DNA of 64,000 bases, from positions 1 through 64,000 of the forward strand of contig CAKOXX010000005.1 in assembly GCA_934130405.1 (NCBI GenBank), written 5' to 3'. The translations under genes were made by a program, and so were the position numbers. Shown one piece after another: positions 1-9,054 of this stretch (positions are counted from its first letter, which is position 1; each line of letters begins with the position of its first letter). Source of the stretch: an uncultured Bacilli bacterium (GTDB lineage Bacteria > Bacillota_I > Bacilli_A > RF39 > UBA660). Below the pieces are notes generated by a model. That model did not search any database. It worked only from the letters and a program-made list of their open reading frames with translations, and had not been told where the DNA came from.

Positions 1-15
1 AATAATTAAATATAG

Positions 16-75
16 TAGGGTGTCGCCCATCCGAAATTCGTCTGTGGAGAAACAAAACGTTTCGATGAAGCAGAA
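16..75 (+). ncRNA. Partial omega-RNA-like right end of an IS605-type element
   Basis: This stretch resembles the region just downstream of the TnpB gene at 40297-41436 (minus strand). Both copies share GTCTGTGGAGAA and GAAGCAGAAA. Between these blocks sits a hairpin whose bases differ but whose pairing is kept: GAAAC/GTTTC here (49-53 with 59-63), AGAACTAA/TTAGTTCT in the other copy. In this family the DNA after tnpB is transcribed as the guide-bearing omega RNA. The matching tnpB would lie upstream, outside the window. The next hairpin of the other copy (CTTACC/GGTAAG) is missing here, so this copy may be degenerate. Confidence 0.55.
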
Positions 76-145
76 AATTATCAAAGATTTGTTCTGTTTT
101 GTATAGATTTCAAAAACTAGTAAATACTTATTAATGGTGATTACT

Positions 146-1168
146 ATGAAACATGAACTAGATCTGTCTTCTTATCAAGTAAGAACAGACTTACTATCAG
201 AAATTTTAGACAAAGAACTAAAAGATTACAAAAGAGAAATCAAATCAGTAGATAATATCAAAGTAGAGTCTATTTTTCTAGATAAGGAGTCTTCCTTGAC
301 TATTAATAAAAAGTCAGGTATCTATAAAACAGTTTATTTTGAAGACATAACTGATGAAGACAATTATCAAAAACTAAATAAAGCTCTAATCAGTGAGCTA
401 AAGGAATTTTTTAACTTAAAAAAATTAACTAATCTAAAAAACTGTTTAATAATTGGACTAGGAAATAGACTATCTACTCCTGATGCTATCGGCCCTTTAA
501 CTTTAGATGACATAAAAGTTACAAGACATTTATTTACATTAGGTTTTGATGTTCTAGATAAATATCGGTCTATTGCAACTTTTACCCCTGGAGTAATGGG
601 AACAACTGGCATAGAGACTTATGATGCAGTAATGGGAATAATTGATAATATAAAACCAGATTTTATTATTGTCATTGATTCTCTTTGTGCCTCTTCAATT
701 GATAGATTAAATAAAACAATTCAGATAACTGATACAGGTATTCATCCTGGCAGTGGCATTGGTAATAATAGAAAAGAATTATCTTTTGAAACCTTAAATA
801 TTCCAGTAATTGCTATTGGTATACCAACAGTAGTAGAAGCCTCAACTATAGTTAGCAATTCGATAGAGTATTTATTTAACCATATCAGTTACGAAATAGA
901 CAATAAAGATAAAAAGTCACTAAAGTTTGTTCCTACTATTAGTAGAGATTACAAAGAACACAAGAATAACTTTACTAAAGCCGAGAAAGAAAATCTTCTA
1001 GGAATAGTAGGAGGATTAGATAGTGCATCTAGTAAAGACTTAATGCGCGAAGTATTACTACCTTTAGGATATAACTATATAGTTAGTTCTAAAGAAATAG
1101 ACTTTGTAGTTAAAAAAATATCAGCACTGTTAGCAGATTCTTTAAATAATAGTTTACTCCTTCCTTAA
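146..1168 (+). CDS. gpr: Germination (spore) protease GPR
   Basis: GPR is the aspartic-type endopeptidase that cuts small acid-soluble spore proteins during germination. The protein (340 aa) has the family's features: an N-terminal DLSSYQVRTDLLSE segment, the GLGNR block, and IVIDSLCASS followed by TDTGIHPGSGIGNNRKE, the most conserved part of the family. An in-frame ATG at 134 overlaps the ribosome site GGTGATT, so the ATG at 146 is the better start. It is followed by spoIIP, a yqxA-like gene and lepA, the B. subtilis order. The product would be made in the forespore as a zymogen (family knowledge). Confidence 0.95.
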   Translation: MKHELDLSSYQVRTDLLSEILDKELKDYKREIKSVDNIKVESIFLDKESSLTINKKSGIYKTVYFEDITDEDNYQKLNKALISELKEFFNLKKLTNLKNCLIIGLGNRLSTPDAIGPLTLDDIKVTRHLFTLGFDVLDKYRSIATFTPGVMGTTGIETYDAVMGIIDNIKPDFIIVIDSLCASSIDRLNKTIQITDTGIHPGSGIGNNRKELSFETLNIPVIAIGIPTVVEASTIVSNSIEYLFNHISYEIDNKDKKSLKFVPTISRDYKEHKNNFTKAEKENLLGIVGGLDSASSKDLMREVLLPLGYNYIVSSKEIDFVVKKISALLADSLNNSLLLP

Positions 1169-1223
1169 TTATCGACAAATATTCTTCACTTTTTTTGGTA
1201 TATTACCTAAAAAGAGGTGGAAT

Positions 1224-2195
1224 ATGGGAAAGAGAATGAATCTTAAAAACAAGAAAAAGAAAAGACACATCATTAAGAAAACAATATTCATTATAGTATT
1301 TCTCTTTTCTTGCTTTTTTACTATTAGATTATTAGCTAGTATTTCCATTGAGAATCAATCTGATGAATTTTTAACCTACTTACTAGAAAATCAAAATATA
1401 TACTTAGAGGATAATCGAAAAGGCTTCAGTTATTTTCATAAATTAATGATGAATATTATAAACGTCGATTTATCAAGTCCATTAACTTTTCTTAATAGAG
1501 ACTATAAAGGACTAACCAATAACAATATTGTTCAGGTAAGACAAACAGAAACAACTTTTAAGAATAAAGACCAGAGTAAAAAAAATCCAACTATTTATAT
1601 ATATAATACGCATCAAACTGAAGATTATAAGCCAACTAGTTACTTAGAATATAGTGTGAATCCTAGTGTTATGATGTCTAGCTATATCTTAGAAGAACAA
1701 TTAACCAAAAAAGGTTATAAAGTTTTAGTAGAAGAAGAAAGCGTTAGTAAATTAAGAACATCATTAGGACTAAATTATGCAGGAAGTTATAAAGTCACCA
1801 GAAGTATGATGGAAACAGCCAAGAAAAATAATCCAACACTAAAGTATTATATTGATTTACATCGCGATTCACTAACACACGATAAAACAACCTTAACAGC
1901 AGATAATAAAAGTTATGCTAAAATATTATTCCTAATAGGATTAGAAAATACCAATTATCAAGAAAATTTAGATTTTACCACTAAAATAAGTACTTCATTA
2001 AACGAAAAAGTTCCAGGACTCAGTAAAGGAATTTACAAAAAAGAAGGACCCCTTGTAAATGGGGTATATAATCAAGATTTTTCAAATAGAGTAATATTGG
2101 TAGAAGTAGGCGGCAATGAAAACACGATAGAAGAAGTTTATAGAAGCCTAATCGTTCTTGGAGAAGTGCTTGATGAGGTGATAAAAAGTGACTAA
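1224..2195 (+). CDS. spoIIP: Stage II sporulation protein P (SpoIIP)
   Basis: SpoIIP is the membrane-anchored peptidoglycan amidase/endopeptidase that works with SpoIID and SpoIIM in engulfment of the forespore. The 323-aa protein starts with a Lys/Arg-rich stretch and one membrane segment (about residues 20-38). The amidase domain has IYNTHQTEDY near 130, YYIDLHRDS near 212 and VEVGGNENT near the end, which carry the family's zinc-ligand and catalytic positions. The ribosome site AGAGGTGG precedes the ATG. The stop overlaps the GTG of the next gene by 8 bases, indicating coupling. Confidence 0.93.
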   Translation: MGKRMNLKNKKKKRHIIKKTIFIIVFLFSCFFTIRLLASISIENQSDEFLTYLLENQNIYLEDNRKGFSYFHKLMMNIINVDLSSPLTFLNRDYKGLTNNNIVQVRQTETTFKNKDQSKKNPTIYIYNTHQTEDYKPTSYLEYSVNPSVMMSSYILEEQLTKKGYKVLVEEESVSKLRTSLGLNYAGSYKVTRSMMETAKKNNPTLKYYIDLHRDSLTHDKTTLTADNKSYAKILFLIGLENTNYQENLDFTTKISTSLNEKVPGLSKGIYKKEGPLVNGVYNQDFSNRVILVEVGGNENTIEEVYRSLIVLGEVLDEVIKSD

Positions 2196-2511
2196 AAGTG
2201 GCATCGCAAGATTAGTTATTTTAATTTTATTCTTCCTGTTCATGATTCTTTATGGAATGCAACTAACCGGTTATAACGAATATAGACAGAATAGGAAGAG
2301 TCTTTTAACAAGTGAAGAGTTATCTAACTATGAAAAAGATATAAAAGCAGGAAAAGATGTCAGTACCAGTGATTACTTAGCAAAAAAGAAAAAATCCTAT
2401 AAAAATAACCTTTCTAACTTAGGCTTAGACATATCTAAAGGAATCAGTTTTGTTTTCAATAAAACAATGGATGGTTTATTTAAACTAATGGAAGAAGCAG
2501 TTAATTCTTAA
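2188..2511 (+). CDS. Small membrane protein, YqxA/DUF3679-like
   Basis: This 107-aa protein has one N-terminal membrane segment (about residues 7-27, including a GMQ motif) and a charged soluble part ending in an amphipathic helix. It starts with GTG inside the end of spoIIP, with GAGGTGAT just upstream. In B. subtilis yqxA (111 aa, DUF3679) occupies exactly this place between spoIIP and lepA, and has a similar length and layout. I infer it is the yqxA counterpart from position and shape, since sequence similarity by eye is weak. Function unknown. Confidence 0.7.
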   Translation: MTKSGIARLVILILFFLFMILYGMQLTGYNEYRQNRKSLLTSEELSNYEKDIKAGKDVSTSDYLAKKKKSYKNNLSNLGLDISKGISFVFNKTMDGLFKLMEEAVNS

Positions 2512-2596
2512 AAAATTCCAATAAATAAAAATAGCAAAATGTTCTAGAAAATGTTAAAAAAATTTTGAAAAAGAAGCGCTACAAGCATTTCAAAAG

Positions 2597-2625
2597 TTGT
2601 TTTCTTATACGAATTAAGGTATACT
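2597..2625 (+). promoter_or_regulatory. Sigma-A-type promoter for lepA
   Basis: TTGTTT (2597-2602), 17-base spacer, TATACT (2620-2625), 19 bases before the lepA ATG. This makes lepA separately transcribable from gpr-spoIIP. Confidence 0.6.
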
Positions 2626-2644
2626 TTAACTGTGGTGATTTCTA

Positions 2645-4444
2645 ATGAAACAAAAAAACATACGTAATTTTTCTATTATAGCACATATAGATCATGGTAA
2701 AAGTACTTTAGCAGATAGATTAATTGAATTAACTGGAGCTCTTGATCAAAGACAAATGAAAGACCAAATTCTTGATTCAATGGATATTGAAAGAGAACGT
2801 GGTATTACTATTAAATTAAATACGGTTACTCTAAACTATAACTATCAAGGAGAAGACTATCAGTTAAATTTAATAGATACTCCAGGTCATGTCGATTTCT
2901 CTTATGAAGTAAGTAGAAGTCTAGCTTCTTGTGAAGGAGCATTATTAGTAGTGGATGCCCACGAAGGCATAGAAGCACAAACACTAGCTAATCTTTACTT
3001 AGCACTTGATCATAATCTTGCAATCATTCCAGTAATTAATAAAATAGATTTACCAAATGCTGAAATTGAAAAGGTTGAAGAAGAGTTAGAAAGCCTTGGT
3101 TTTGACAAAAAAGACATCTTAAAAATAAGTGCAAAAACAGGTCAGGGAGTACCATTACTTCTTGAACAAATCGTTACTAAACTTCCTTGTCCTAAAGGAG
3201 AAGAAACAAAACCCTTAAGAGCTTTAATATTTGATAGTATTTATGATTCTTATCGCGGTGTTTTAATGGCAGTTCGTGTCTTTGACGGTGAATTAAAAGT
3301 AGGAGATATGATTTCAATGTTACAAACTGATTCCTCCTATGAAGTATTATCTTTATTCATCAATACTCCTAAAGAAAAGGAAAAACAAGTCTTAAAAACC
3401 GGCGAAGTTGGATATGTCTACGCTTCTATTAAAAGTATCAATGACATTCATGTCGGTGATACCTTAACAACAACAAAAACTAAAGATGTAATTGAACCAT
3501 TACCAGGTTATCAGCCAATGAAAAGTATGGTGTACTGTGGACTTTACCCAATAGAAACAAGTGAATTTGAGCTCTTAAGAAGTGCCCTAGCTAAACTAAA
3601 ACTAAATGATGCTGCCTTAACTTTCGAACCCGAAACATCTCTAGCTCTAGGATTTGGGTTTCGCTGCGGCTTTTTAGGTTTATTACATATGGATGTCACT
3701 AAAGAACGTCTTGAAAGAGAATTTTCTATATCTCTAATCGCGACCGCTCCTTCGGTAAAATATCAGGTACTATGTCAAGATGGTACAAACTCAACTGTAG
3801 AATCACCATTTCAAATGCCTGATAAAAGCAAGATTAAAGAAATAAAAGAACCATATGTAAAAGCCCATATCTACACCCCAAAAGATTATATTGGTCCTAT
3901 TATTGAATTATCAAATGAAAAAAGAGGAATAATGGAGACAATTGATTATATAACTGACCAAAGAGTAGTAATAATTTATGATTTTCCATTATCAGAAATA
4001 ATTTATGACTTCTTTGATAGGTTAAAATCAATCACTAAAGGTTATGCATCCTTTGACTATGAGTTTATTGATGATAGGGTAAGTGACTTAGTTAAGCTAG
4101 ATGTATTATTAAATGGAGAAACAGTTGATGCCTTAAGTATGATTGTTCATCGAAGCTTTGCGGATAAAAAAGGAAGAGAGCTAGTTGAAAGATTAAAAGA
4201 AGTCATTCCAAGACAATTATTTGAGGTACCAGTGCAAGCTAGTGTTGGTGGAAAAATAATTGCAAGAACGGATATAAAAGCCTTGAGAAAAAATGTCCTT
4301 GCTAAATGTTATGGTGGGGATATCACTAGAAAGAAAAAACTTTTAGAAAAACAAAAAGAAGGAAAGAAAAAGATGAAACGATTAGGTTCTGTTGAAGTAC
4401 CTCAAGAAGCTTTCCTTGCTCTTTTAACAAAAGATAAAAATTAG
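2645..4444 (+). CDS. lepA: Elongation factor 4 (LepA)
   Basis: LepA is a ribosome-binding translational GTPase that back-translocates or remodels stalled ribosomes. The 599-aa length is normal. G motifs are intact: AHIDHGKST (13-21), RGITI (near 51), DTPGH (78-82) and NKID (132-135). EF-G-like domains II and III follow, then the LepA-specific C-terminal domain with a basic tail (KKKLLEKQKEGKKKMKRLG). The ribosome site GGTGATT precedes the ATG. Its last 4 bases overlap the convergent hydrolase gene. Confidence 0.97.
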   Translation: MKQKNIRNFSIIAHIDHGKSTLADRLIELTGALDQRQMKDQILDSMDIERERGITIKLNTVTLNYNYQGEDYQLNLIDTPGHVDFSYEVSRSLASCEGALLVVDAHEGIEAQTLANLYLALDHNLAIIPVINKIDLPNAEIEKVEEELESLGFDKKDILKISAKTGQGVPLLLEQIVTKLPCPKGEETKPLRALIFDSIYDSYRGVLMAVRVFDGELKVGDMISMLQTDSSYEVLSLFINTPKEKEKQVLKTGEVGYVYASIKSINDIHVGDTLTTTKTKDVIEPLPGYQPMKSMVYCGLYPIETSEFELLRSALAKLKLNDAALTFEPETSLALGFGFRCGFLGLLHMDVTKERLEREFSISLIATAPSVKYQVLCQDGTNSTVESPFQMPDKSKIKEIKEPYVKAHIYTPKDYIGPIIELSNEKRGIMETIDYITDQRVVIIYDFPLSEIIYDFFDRLKSITKGYASFDYEFIDDRVSDLVKLDVLLNGETVDALSMIVHRSFADKKGRELVERLKEVIPRQLFEVPVQASVGGKIIARTDIKALRKNVLAKCYGGDITRKKKLLEKQKEGKKKMKRLGSVEVPQEAFLALLTKDKN

Positions 4445-5202
4445 TCCTTAAAGAATATATAAATAATTCTTAATACAATATCTAAATTTTCTAAATAAGA
4501 GTAATGAGTAGAATTCTTAAAAACGATAAGCTCACTATCTCTTATTTTTTTCTTCATTAAAACACCATCACTTAATGGAGTAGAAGTGTCCTTATCTCCC
4601 CAAAGAATTAATGTTTCTGTTTTAATTTCTTTTAAATAATCTGTAAGATCTAAATTGACAATATTTTTGAAAGTTTCTCTTTCCAAAGTGTTTAATACTG
4701 AATAGTCACTAGAAGCAAATAACTTAAAAAGTTTCTTTTTATATTTTGTACGATATTTTTTTGGAATAAGTTTTGCCAGCCATTGTAATAATTTATAACA
4801 CTTTAAGCGCAGCCATTTCCAAACAGTCATTTTTGGCTTTATACCAGCACTATCAATCAAAATTAGTTTTTTAATTTTTATATTGTACAAACCAGCTAGT
4901 AAAATAGCTATTCTTCCCCCAAAAGAATGAGCAATAATATATGGATTAGTAATCTTTTCTTTATCTAATAATGTAATAATAAGACTTACATAATCATGCA
5001 TAGTCAAAACTTTCTTAGGAAATGGTGTCTTTCCAAATCCAGGATAATCTACTAAATATACCGTGTAACTGTTTCTTAAAGAACTAATCATTCCTTTAAA
5101 AGTATCTTTTGTTTTGCCCCATCCTGGTAAGATAATTGCAACCTCTTTTTGATTACCAAATTTTTCATAATAAAGTTTGATACCCTTATAAGTAATGTAC
5201 AT
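4441..5202 (-). CDS. Alpha/beta-fold hydrolase
   Basis: The 253-aa protein has the serine hydrolase triad pattern: nucleophile elbow AHSFGG, acid in WGDKDTSTPL, and histidine in NSTHYSYLE near the C-terminus. The oxyanion strand segment ILPGWGKTKD is near the N-terminus. A Lys-rich cap region (KKYRTKYKKKLFKLF) lies mid-protein. Substrate cannot be told. An upstream in-frame GTG lies inside the ribosome site AGGTGATT, so I start at the ATG at 5202. The gene is convergent with lepA and overlaps it by 4 bases, with no clear terminator between them. Confidence 0.85.
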   Translation of the reverse strand: MYITYKGIKLYYEKFGNQKEVAIILPGWGKTKDTFKGMISSLRNSYTVYLVDYPGFGKTPFPKKVLTMHDYVSLIITLLDKEKITNPYIIAHSFGGRIAILLAGLYNIKIKKLILIDSAGIKPKMTVWKWLRLKCYKLLQWLAKLIPKKYRTKYKKKLFKLFASSDYSVLNTLERETFKNIVNLDLTDYLKEIKTETLILWGDKDTSTPLSDGVLMKKKIRDSELIVFKNSTHYSYLENLDIVLRIIYIFFKD

Positions 5203-5303
5203 AATAATCACCTAATTTATCATATGAAAAAAATTCAAAAAAGTACGTAAATAAGAACTTAATTCCTCACAAAAAATCTATATGTTTTATCAGGATAATC
5301 TGT

Positions 5304-5309
5304 TATAAT
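5304..5309 (+). promoter_or_regulatory. -10 element ahead of the HExxH protein gene
   Basis: A perfect TATAAT follows TGT, about 35 bases before the start at 5344. No convincing -35 is seen. A strong GGAGG at 5318-5322 lies 21 bases before the chosen ATG and only 2 bases before an out-of-frame ATG at 5325 that opens a 37-codon ORF. Confidence 0.45.
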
Positions 5310-5343
5310 GATAATAAGGAGGTAATGAAAATAAAAAGGCAAT

Positions 5344-6318
5344 ATGAAAAAAACAATAAAGATAAGGTTAATTATAATAATATTAATTTCTTCGTTATTA
5401 TTAACAACTTATCGAATATATCAAAAGTGTCCAAATAATCAAATATCTTTTAAGACTACCTCTGTTTCTACTACACAAAGATATATAGATAAAGATGTTT
5501 CAAATGTAAATGAAGCAATAAATTTAATAAAATCAGACTCAAAAATTCAAGAAAAAAACTGTAATAATATAATAAAAAATATAGATAAAGAAATACAAGA
5601 AGAAACACAAATATATGGAGTAAATCTTTGTGAAATGGAACCAGAAACAGCCAGACAAATTTACAATACTTTAAATAAGATTTATAAAGAATATAAAGGA
5701 TTAAAAGGATATGTCACAAACTTAAGCTTAAATAATGATAGTAATAGTTCACATCTAACGTCATTTAAGCCAAGTTATGTTTTTATAACTAGCTCTAAAA
5801 AAGATACTTTTCCAATGGTTATAAAAAGTCAAATCTTGTTGAACTCAAGATATTACTTAAATGAAGACTATGCTAAAAAAGTAATAAATCAAGAAATAGA
5901 CTCTGGAAATTTTCTTTCCAACACTACACTTCAAAGTCTTTTAGCACATGAATATGCTCATGTACTTACTTATGTCTTAGCACTTAAGTATTATGAGAGT
6001 GTAAATCCCATTTTTCTAACAAAAGAAAATTATAAAAATTACAATAATGCTATTAATAATTATAAAAACGATAACTTTAGTAAAATCATATTCAAGGAAG
6101 CATACAAAAATTATAATACCACTGAAAGTGAAGATGATTTTCAAAAAGCCATATCACTATATGCCAATAAAAAAGATGCATTAGGAAATGTTTTATATAA
6201 TGAAACAATAGCAGAAGCTTTTCATGATTATTTTTTGCATGGTAAACAAGCTAGTAAAGAATCGTTAGAAATAATGAAGGTACTTAATAAATATAGTATT
6301 AATTATTCAATAAAATAA
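5344..6318 (+). CDS. Membrane-anchored HExxH (zinc metallopeptidase-like) protein
   Basis: The 324-aa protein has an N-terminal membrane segment or signal anchor (about residues 7-24) and an extracytoplasmic body. The motif LAHEYAHVLTY (near 201) fits the HExxH zinc site, and a later AEAFHDYF supplies a possible third ligand glutamate. I recognise no named family. The start is uncertain: the ATG at 5344 has only AAAAGG close by. The gene is likely a single transcription unit. Confidence 0.6.
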   Translation: MKKTIKIRLIIIILISSLLLTTYRIYQKCPNNQISFKTTSVSTTQRYIDKDVSNVNEAINLIKSDSKIQEKNCNNIIKNIDKEIQEETQIYGVNLCEMEPETARQIYNTLNKIYKEYKGLKGYVTNLSLNNDSNSSHLTSFKPSYVFITSSKKDTFPMVIKSQILLNSRYYLNEDYAKKVINQEIDSGNFLSNTTLQSLLAHEYAHVLTYVLALKYYESVNPIFLTKENYKNYNNAINNYKNDNFSKIIFKEAYKNYNTTESEDDFQKAISLYANKKDALGNVLYNETIAEAFHDYFLHGKQASKESLEIMKVLNKYSINYSIK

Positions 6319-6400
6319 AAATAAGAAAAATGAAAAACATCTTGAAGTAAATTAAAATATCTTCATATATAATAAAGAAGTCAAATAATAAAGTGAAGAT

Positions 6401-6600
6401 GCTATCAAAAGTATTGAAAATTTAGTCAGTTCTAAAACAATAGTAGTGGTTAATAAAAATTATTCCTGAAACAAATTAAAAATCTTATATATATCAAAAA
6501 CACAAGTAATACCACTTTACTATACTAGTGGAAATAATGGAACGAATGATAAAACATAATTATCAATATTTCTGAATTAAATTTAACAATTGAAAATAAA
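6401..6600 (+). pseudogene. Decayed C-terminal remnant of an MBL-fold protein
   Basis: The 309-base space before the next gene is not empty. Read from 6401 it gives SKTIVVV, then a stop, then KLKILYIS and PLYYTSGNNGTNDKT, broken by further stops. The same line-up occurs in the C-terminus of the adjacent MBL protein: SNTIVVV, then ILGMLYVS, then PLYYTGGNNGADART. It is the tail of a former tandem paralog whose front part is gone. Confidence 0.75.
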
Positions 6601-6627
6601 TGAAATAGAAAGGAATGTTAGTTAAAA

Positions 6628-8079
6628 ATGAAAAAAGAACTAAAAATAATATTACTATCAATCATTATTTTGCTAGTATCTATAGTAAGCTGTATATATA
6701 TAGATACGGAAAATAATAAAAAAACATTTAATAATAAGGAATCTTTCAATAGTCAAATGGAAGATGAAGATGAAGAAGATTATTCAATAAAAAACTATCA
6801 ATACATAAACTTAGGTGTTGATCAAACTACAAAAATAAACTATGATTTTCTAGCTGAAAAATTAGATAAAATAGAATTTAGTAGTGCAAATGAAGAAATA
6901 GCTACAGTAGATCAAGAAGGAAACGTTTATGCTAAAGCAATAGGTAAAACAACAGTCACCTTAAAATATAACAGTGGAACAATTGATTTTTATGTTACTG
7001 TTAATGATGCTTATACAAGTAATGCTAGTACTACCGATACAAAGGTACACTTTATTTCTTTACGACGACCAGATACAGGAGAATTTAAAACAAATGATGC
7101 TATATTACTAGAAAGCAATGGCAAATATGCTTTAGTAGATACTGGTTTTGCCGTTACAGCAAATGATTTATACAATTATTTGATGCAATTTTCAACTAAT
7201 GGAATATTGAAATTGGAATTTGTTTTAATAACACATAATCATACTGACCATATAGGAGGACTTGCATACTTATTAGAAAAAAGTAATATAAAAATAAAAA
7301 CACTCTATCTAAATAAATATTATAAAAATGATATAATGGCTAAATATATGGGTGCTAATAAGCAAGAAAACTATGCTATTTATAATAGCGAAAAAAATAA
7401 AAAATATGTTATAAATAATCAAATACGATATAACAGAGTAATTACTTTAATGAAACAAAGACATTTAAGTGATAATAGCAATTTTAATATTTACTATTTA
7501 TCAGGGGCAGATGATGCACGGCGTGCAACAGGTGGACTAAAATCATTAAGCTTTGGAAATTATACAATAAGACTATATAATACAAGACAACAATTAAAGA
7601 GCACAAAGATGGATTACAATGGTTTTAACAGTGGTGATTGTATAACAGAATATTGCCGAAATGCTGATGGAAACGTAAATACAGTAGTAGCAAAAGTAAC
7701 AAGTAATGTTAATGGAGTAGTGCACACAACCTTATTAACAGGAGACTTAAATTATCCACAATTGAAAGGAATAACTAAAACAGTTGGGAAAGTAGATGTC
7801 TTTAAAATGCCACATCATGGTGTTTATGCAACTAATAAAGCAAAGAAGTTAACATCTTCAGTAATTAGAAATAGTCTAAAAAATGCAATAGGATCTAATA
7901 CAATAGTTGTAGTAACAGCAGCTAAAAGTAAATTTAATAATAGGTCAATATTAGGAATGTTATATGTATCCCAAACTTTAGGTAGACCACTTTATTATAC
8001 TGGTGGAAATAATGGTGCAGACGCTAGAACAATTGTTATTAATTATGCAAGATCAAATTTAGCTGTTGAATATAATTAG
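6628..8079 (+). CDS. Secreted ComEC-like metallo-beta-lactamase-fold protein with Ig-like domain
   Basis: The 483-aa protein has a signal or anchor segment (residues 5-24), an acidic linker, a BIG2-type Ig-like domain (about 57-125, with EEIATVDQEGNVYAKAIGKTTVT) and an MBL domain. The metal site THNHTDHIGG is near 200, LLTGDLN and KMPHHGV follow, the pattern of the hydrolase domain of ComEC and its free-standing relatives. It lacks the ComEC channel. The likely role is extracytoplasmic hydrolysis, substrate unknown. The ribosome site AGAAAGG is 14-15 bases from the ATG, rather far. The remnant at 6401 shows this gene was once duplicated. Confidence 0.8.
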   Translation: MKKELKIILLSIIILLVSIVSCIYIDTENNKKTFNNKESFNSQMEDEDEEDYSIKNYQYINLGVDQTTKINYDFLAEKLDKIEFSSANEEIATVDQEGNVYAKAIGKTTVTLKYNSGTIDFYVTVNDAYTSNASTTDTKVHFISLRRPDTGEFKTNDAILLESNGKYALVDTGFAVTANDLYNYLMQFSTNGILKLEFVLITHNHTDHIGGLAYLLEKSNIKIKTLYLNKYYKNDIMAKYMGANKQENYAIYNSEKNKKYVINNQIRYNRVITLMKQRHLSDNSNFNIYYLSGADDARRATGGLKSLSFGNYTIRLYNTRQQLKSTKMDYNGFNSGDCITEYCRNADGNVNTVVAKVTSNVNGVVHTTLLTGDLNYPQLKGITKTVGKVDVFKMPHHGVYATNKAKKLTSSVIRNSLKNAIGSNTIVVVTAAKSKFNNRSILGMLYVSQTLGRPLYYTGGNNGADARTIVINYARSNLAVEYN

Positions 8080-8092
8080 AAAGGGATTAACT

Positions 8093-8755
8093 ATGAAGAC
8101 ACTAAAAAATATATTTATAGTTTGTTCAATATTAATAATTTGTATTTTAGTAGCATCTATCTATATAACACCACTTTATGGACCGAAAAGAATAGAATCA
8201 GTAACATATAATTATTTAGATGATGACGATGAAGAAGATGATTTTAGTCCCTATGATGAAATGGCTACACCAAATGATATAGCTGATAATCCTGATGATG
8301 CTAATAGTAACTATGATGATAATAGCTATGATGATGATAATGATAACCAAGAAAAAATAGACGACTCTAGTAGTATTAATCAAAGTCAAGCAAATAATAA
8401 TTCTAATGCTAATAATGGTAGCAATAATGCAAACAGTAATAATAGTGCTAATTCTAATAATGGAAGCAATCAAACTACTAACAATGGAAGTTCAAATAAT
8501 AATAGTAGCCATAATTCAAATAATAATAGTAGCCATAATTCAAATAATAATAGTAGCCATAATTCAAATAATAATTTCTTTACTCCTAATGACAATGACG
8601 AAACAAATCAAAATTCAAAAAATAATATTAATTACGAATTAACAGAAGCTGATAAGGCCAAAATGCGTAAGCAAAAATTAATTCTTTATACCATTGTTTC
8701 TATTTATTTGATATTTATAGCAGTATCAGTAATAAGAAAAAAACTAAGAAAATGA
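8093..8755 (+). CDS. Asn/Ser/Asp-rich two-span membrane protein
   Basis: The 220-aa protein has a membrane segment at each end (about residues 8-27 and 195-213). The middle is low-complexity: an acidic stretch, then Asn/Ser-rich sequence including three copies of an 8-residue unit with SSHNSNNN. A long outside loop tethered at both ends is likely. An upstream in-frame ATG at 8066 lies inside the previous gene; the ATG at 8093, with AGAAAGGG just before it, is preferred. It probably forms an operon with the MBL gene. No family recognised. Confidence 0.65.
   Translation: MKTLKNIFIVCSILIICILVASIYITPLYGPKRIESVTYNYLDDDDEEDDFSPYDEMATPNDIADNPDDANSNYDDNSYDDDNDNQEKIDDSSSINQSQANNNSNANNGSNNANSNNSANSNNGSNQTTNNGSSNNNSSHNSNNNSSHNSNNNSSHNSNNNFFTPNDNDETNQNSKNNINYELTEADKAKMRKQKLILYTIVSIYLIFIAVSVIRKKLRK
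8491..8575 (+). repeat. 24-bp tandem repeat, 3.5 copies, inside the Asn-rich protein gene
   Basis: The unit starts TTCAAATAATAATAG and ends CCATAA. Copies lie at 8491-8514, 8515-8538 and 8539-8562, with 13 bases of a fourth. The copies are identical and keep frame, so the copy number can change without breaking the gene. Confidence 0.9.
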
Positions 8756-9054
8756 TGAAAATATATTAAGATAGACCTATTCTATATCAGCAGTAAGCTA
8801 TGTTCGATTTTGGAATAGCAAAATATTTATTAATAAAAAGCTGGTAGTGTTTTGTTTGTGGTACAAAACATGATAGAGACACTAACACCTATAGGGATAG
8901 TAGGTTACATAAGCCCATCATCTAAAGACAATGGTAAGTTCACATTATCAAATATTAAACTAGCTATTATAAATAAGTTAGTTTTTTATTTATTTAACAA
9001 TATTTACACACTATGTTATAAATGCTATAATAACAGCAGTTAGGGGGGAAAATA
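8756..9054 (+). other. Intergenic stretch, mostly unassigned
   Basis: About 300 bases with no supported gene. It holds a 63-codon ORF (8852-9043) starting with TTG and lacking a ribosome site, which I do not call. The last 50 bases carry the promoter of the next gene. Confidence 0.6.
9003..9031 (+). promoter_or_regulatory. Sigma-A-type promoter
   Basis: TTTACA (9003-9008), 17-base spacer, TATAAT (9026-9031). The next gene begins at 9055 with ribosome site AGGGGGG at 9042-9048. Confidence 0.75.

Noticed and set aside
5325..5438. 37-codon ORF starting 2 bases after GGAGG
   Set aside because: The spacing is too short for initiation and the peptide is an AT-rich out-of-frame reading of the membrane segment.
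8216..8473. Ile-rich ORF on the minus strand
   Set aside because: It is the mirror of the Asn/Asp-rich low-complexity coding sequence, with no ribosome site.
8491..8575. Regular 24-base repeats resembling a small CRISPR array
   Set aside because: The copies are directly adjacent without spacers and encode an in-frame 8-residue repeat inside a protein.
8852..9043. 63-codon ORF in the gap before 9055
   Set aside because: It starts with TTG, has no ribosome site, overlaps the next promoter, and matches no family I know. It could be a relic, but nothing supports a gene.
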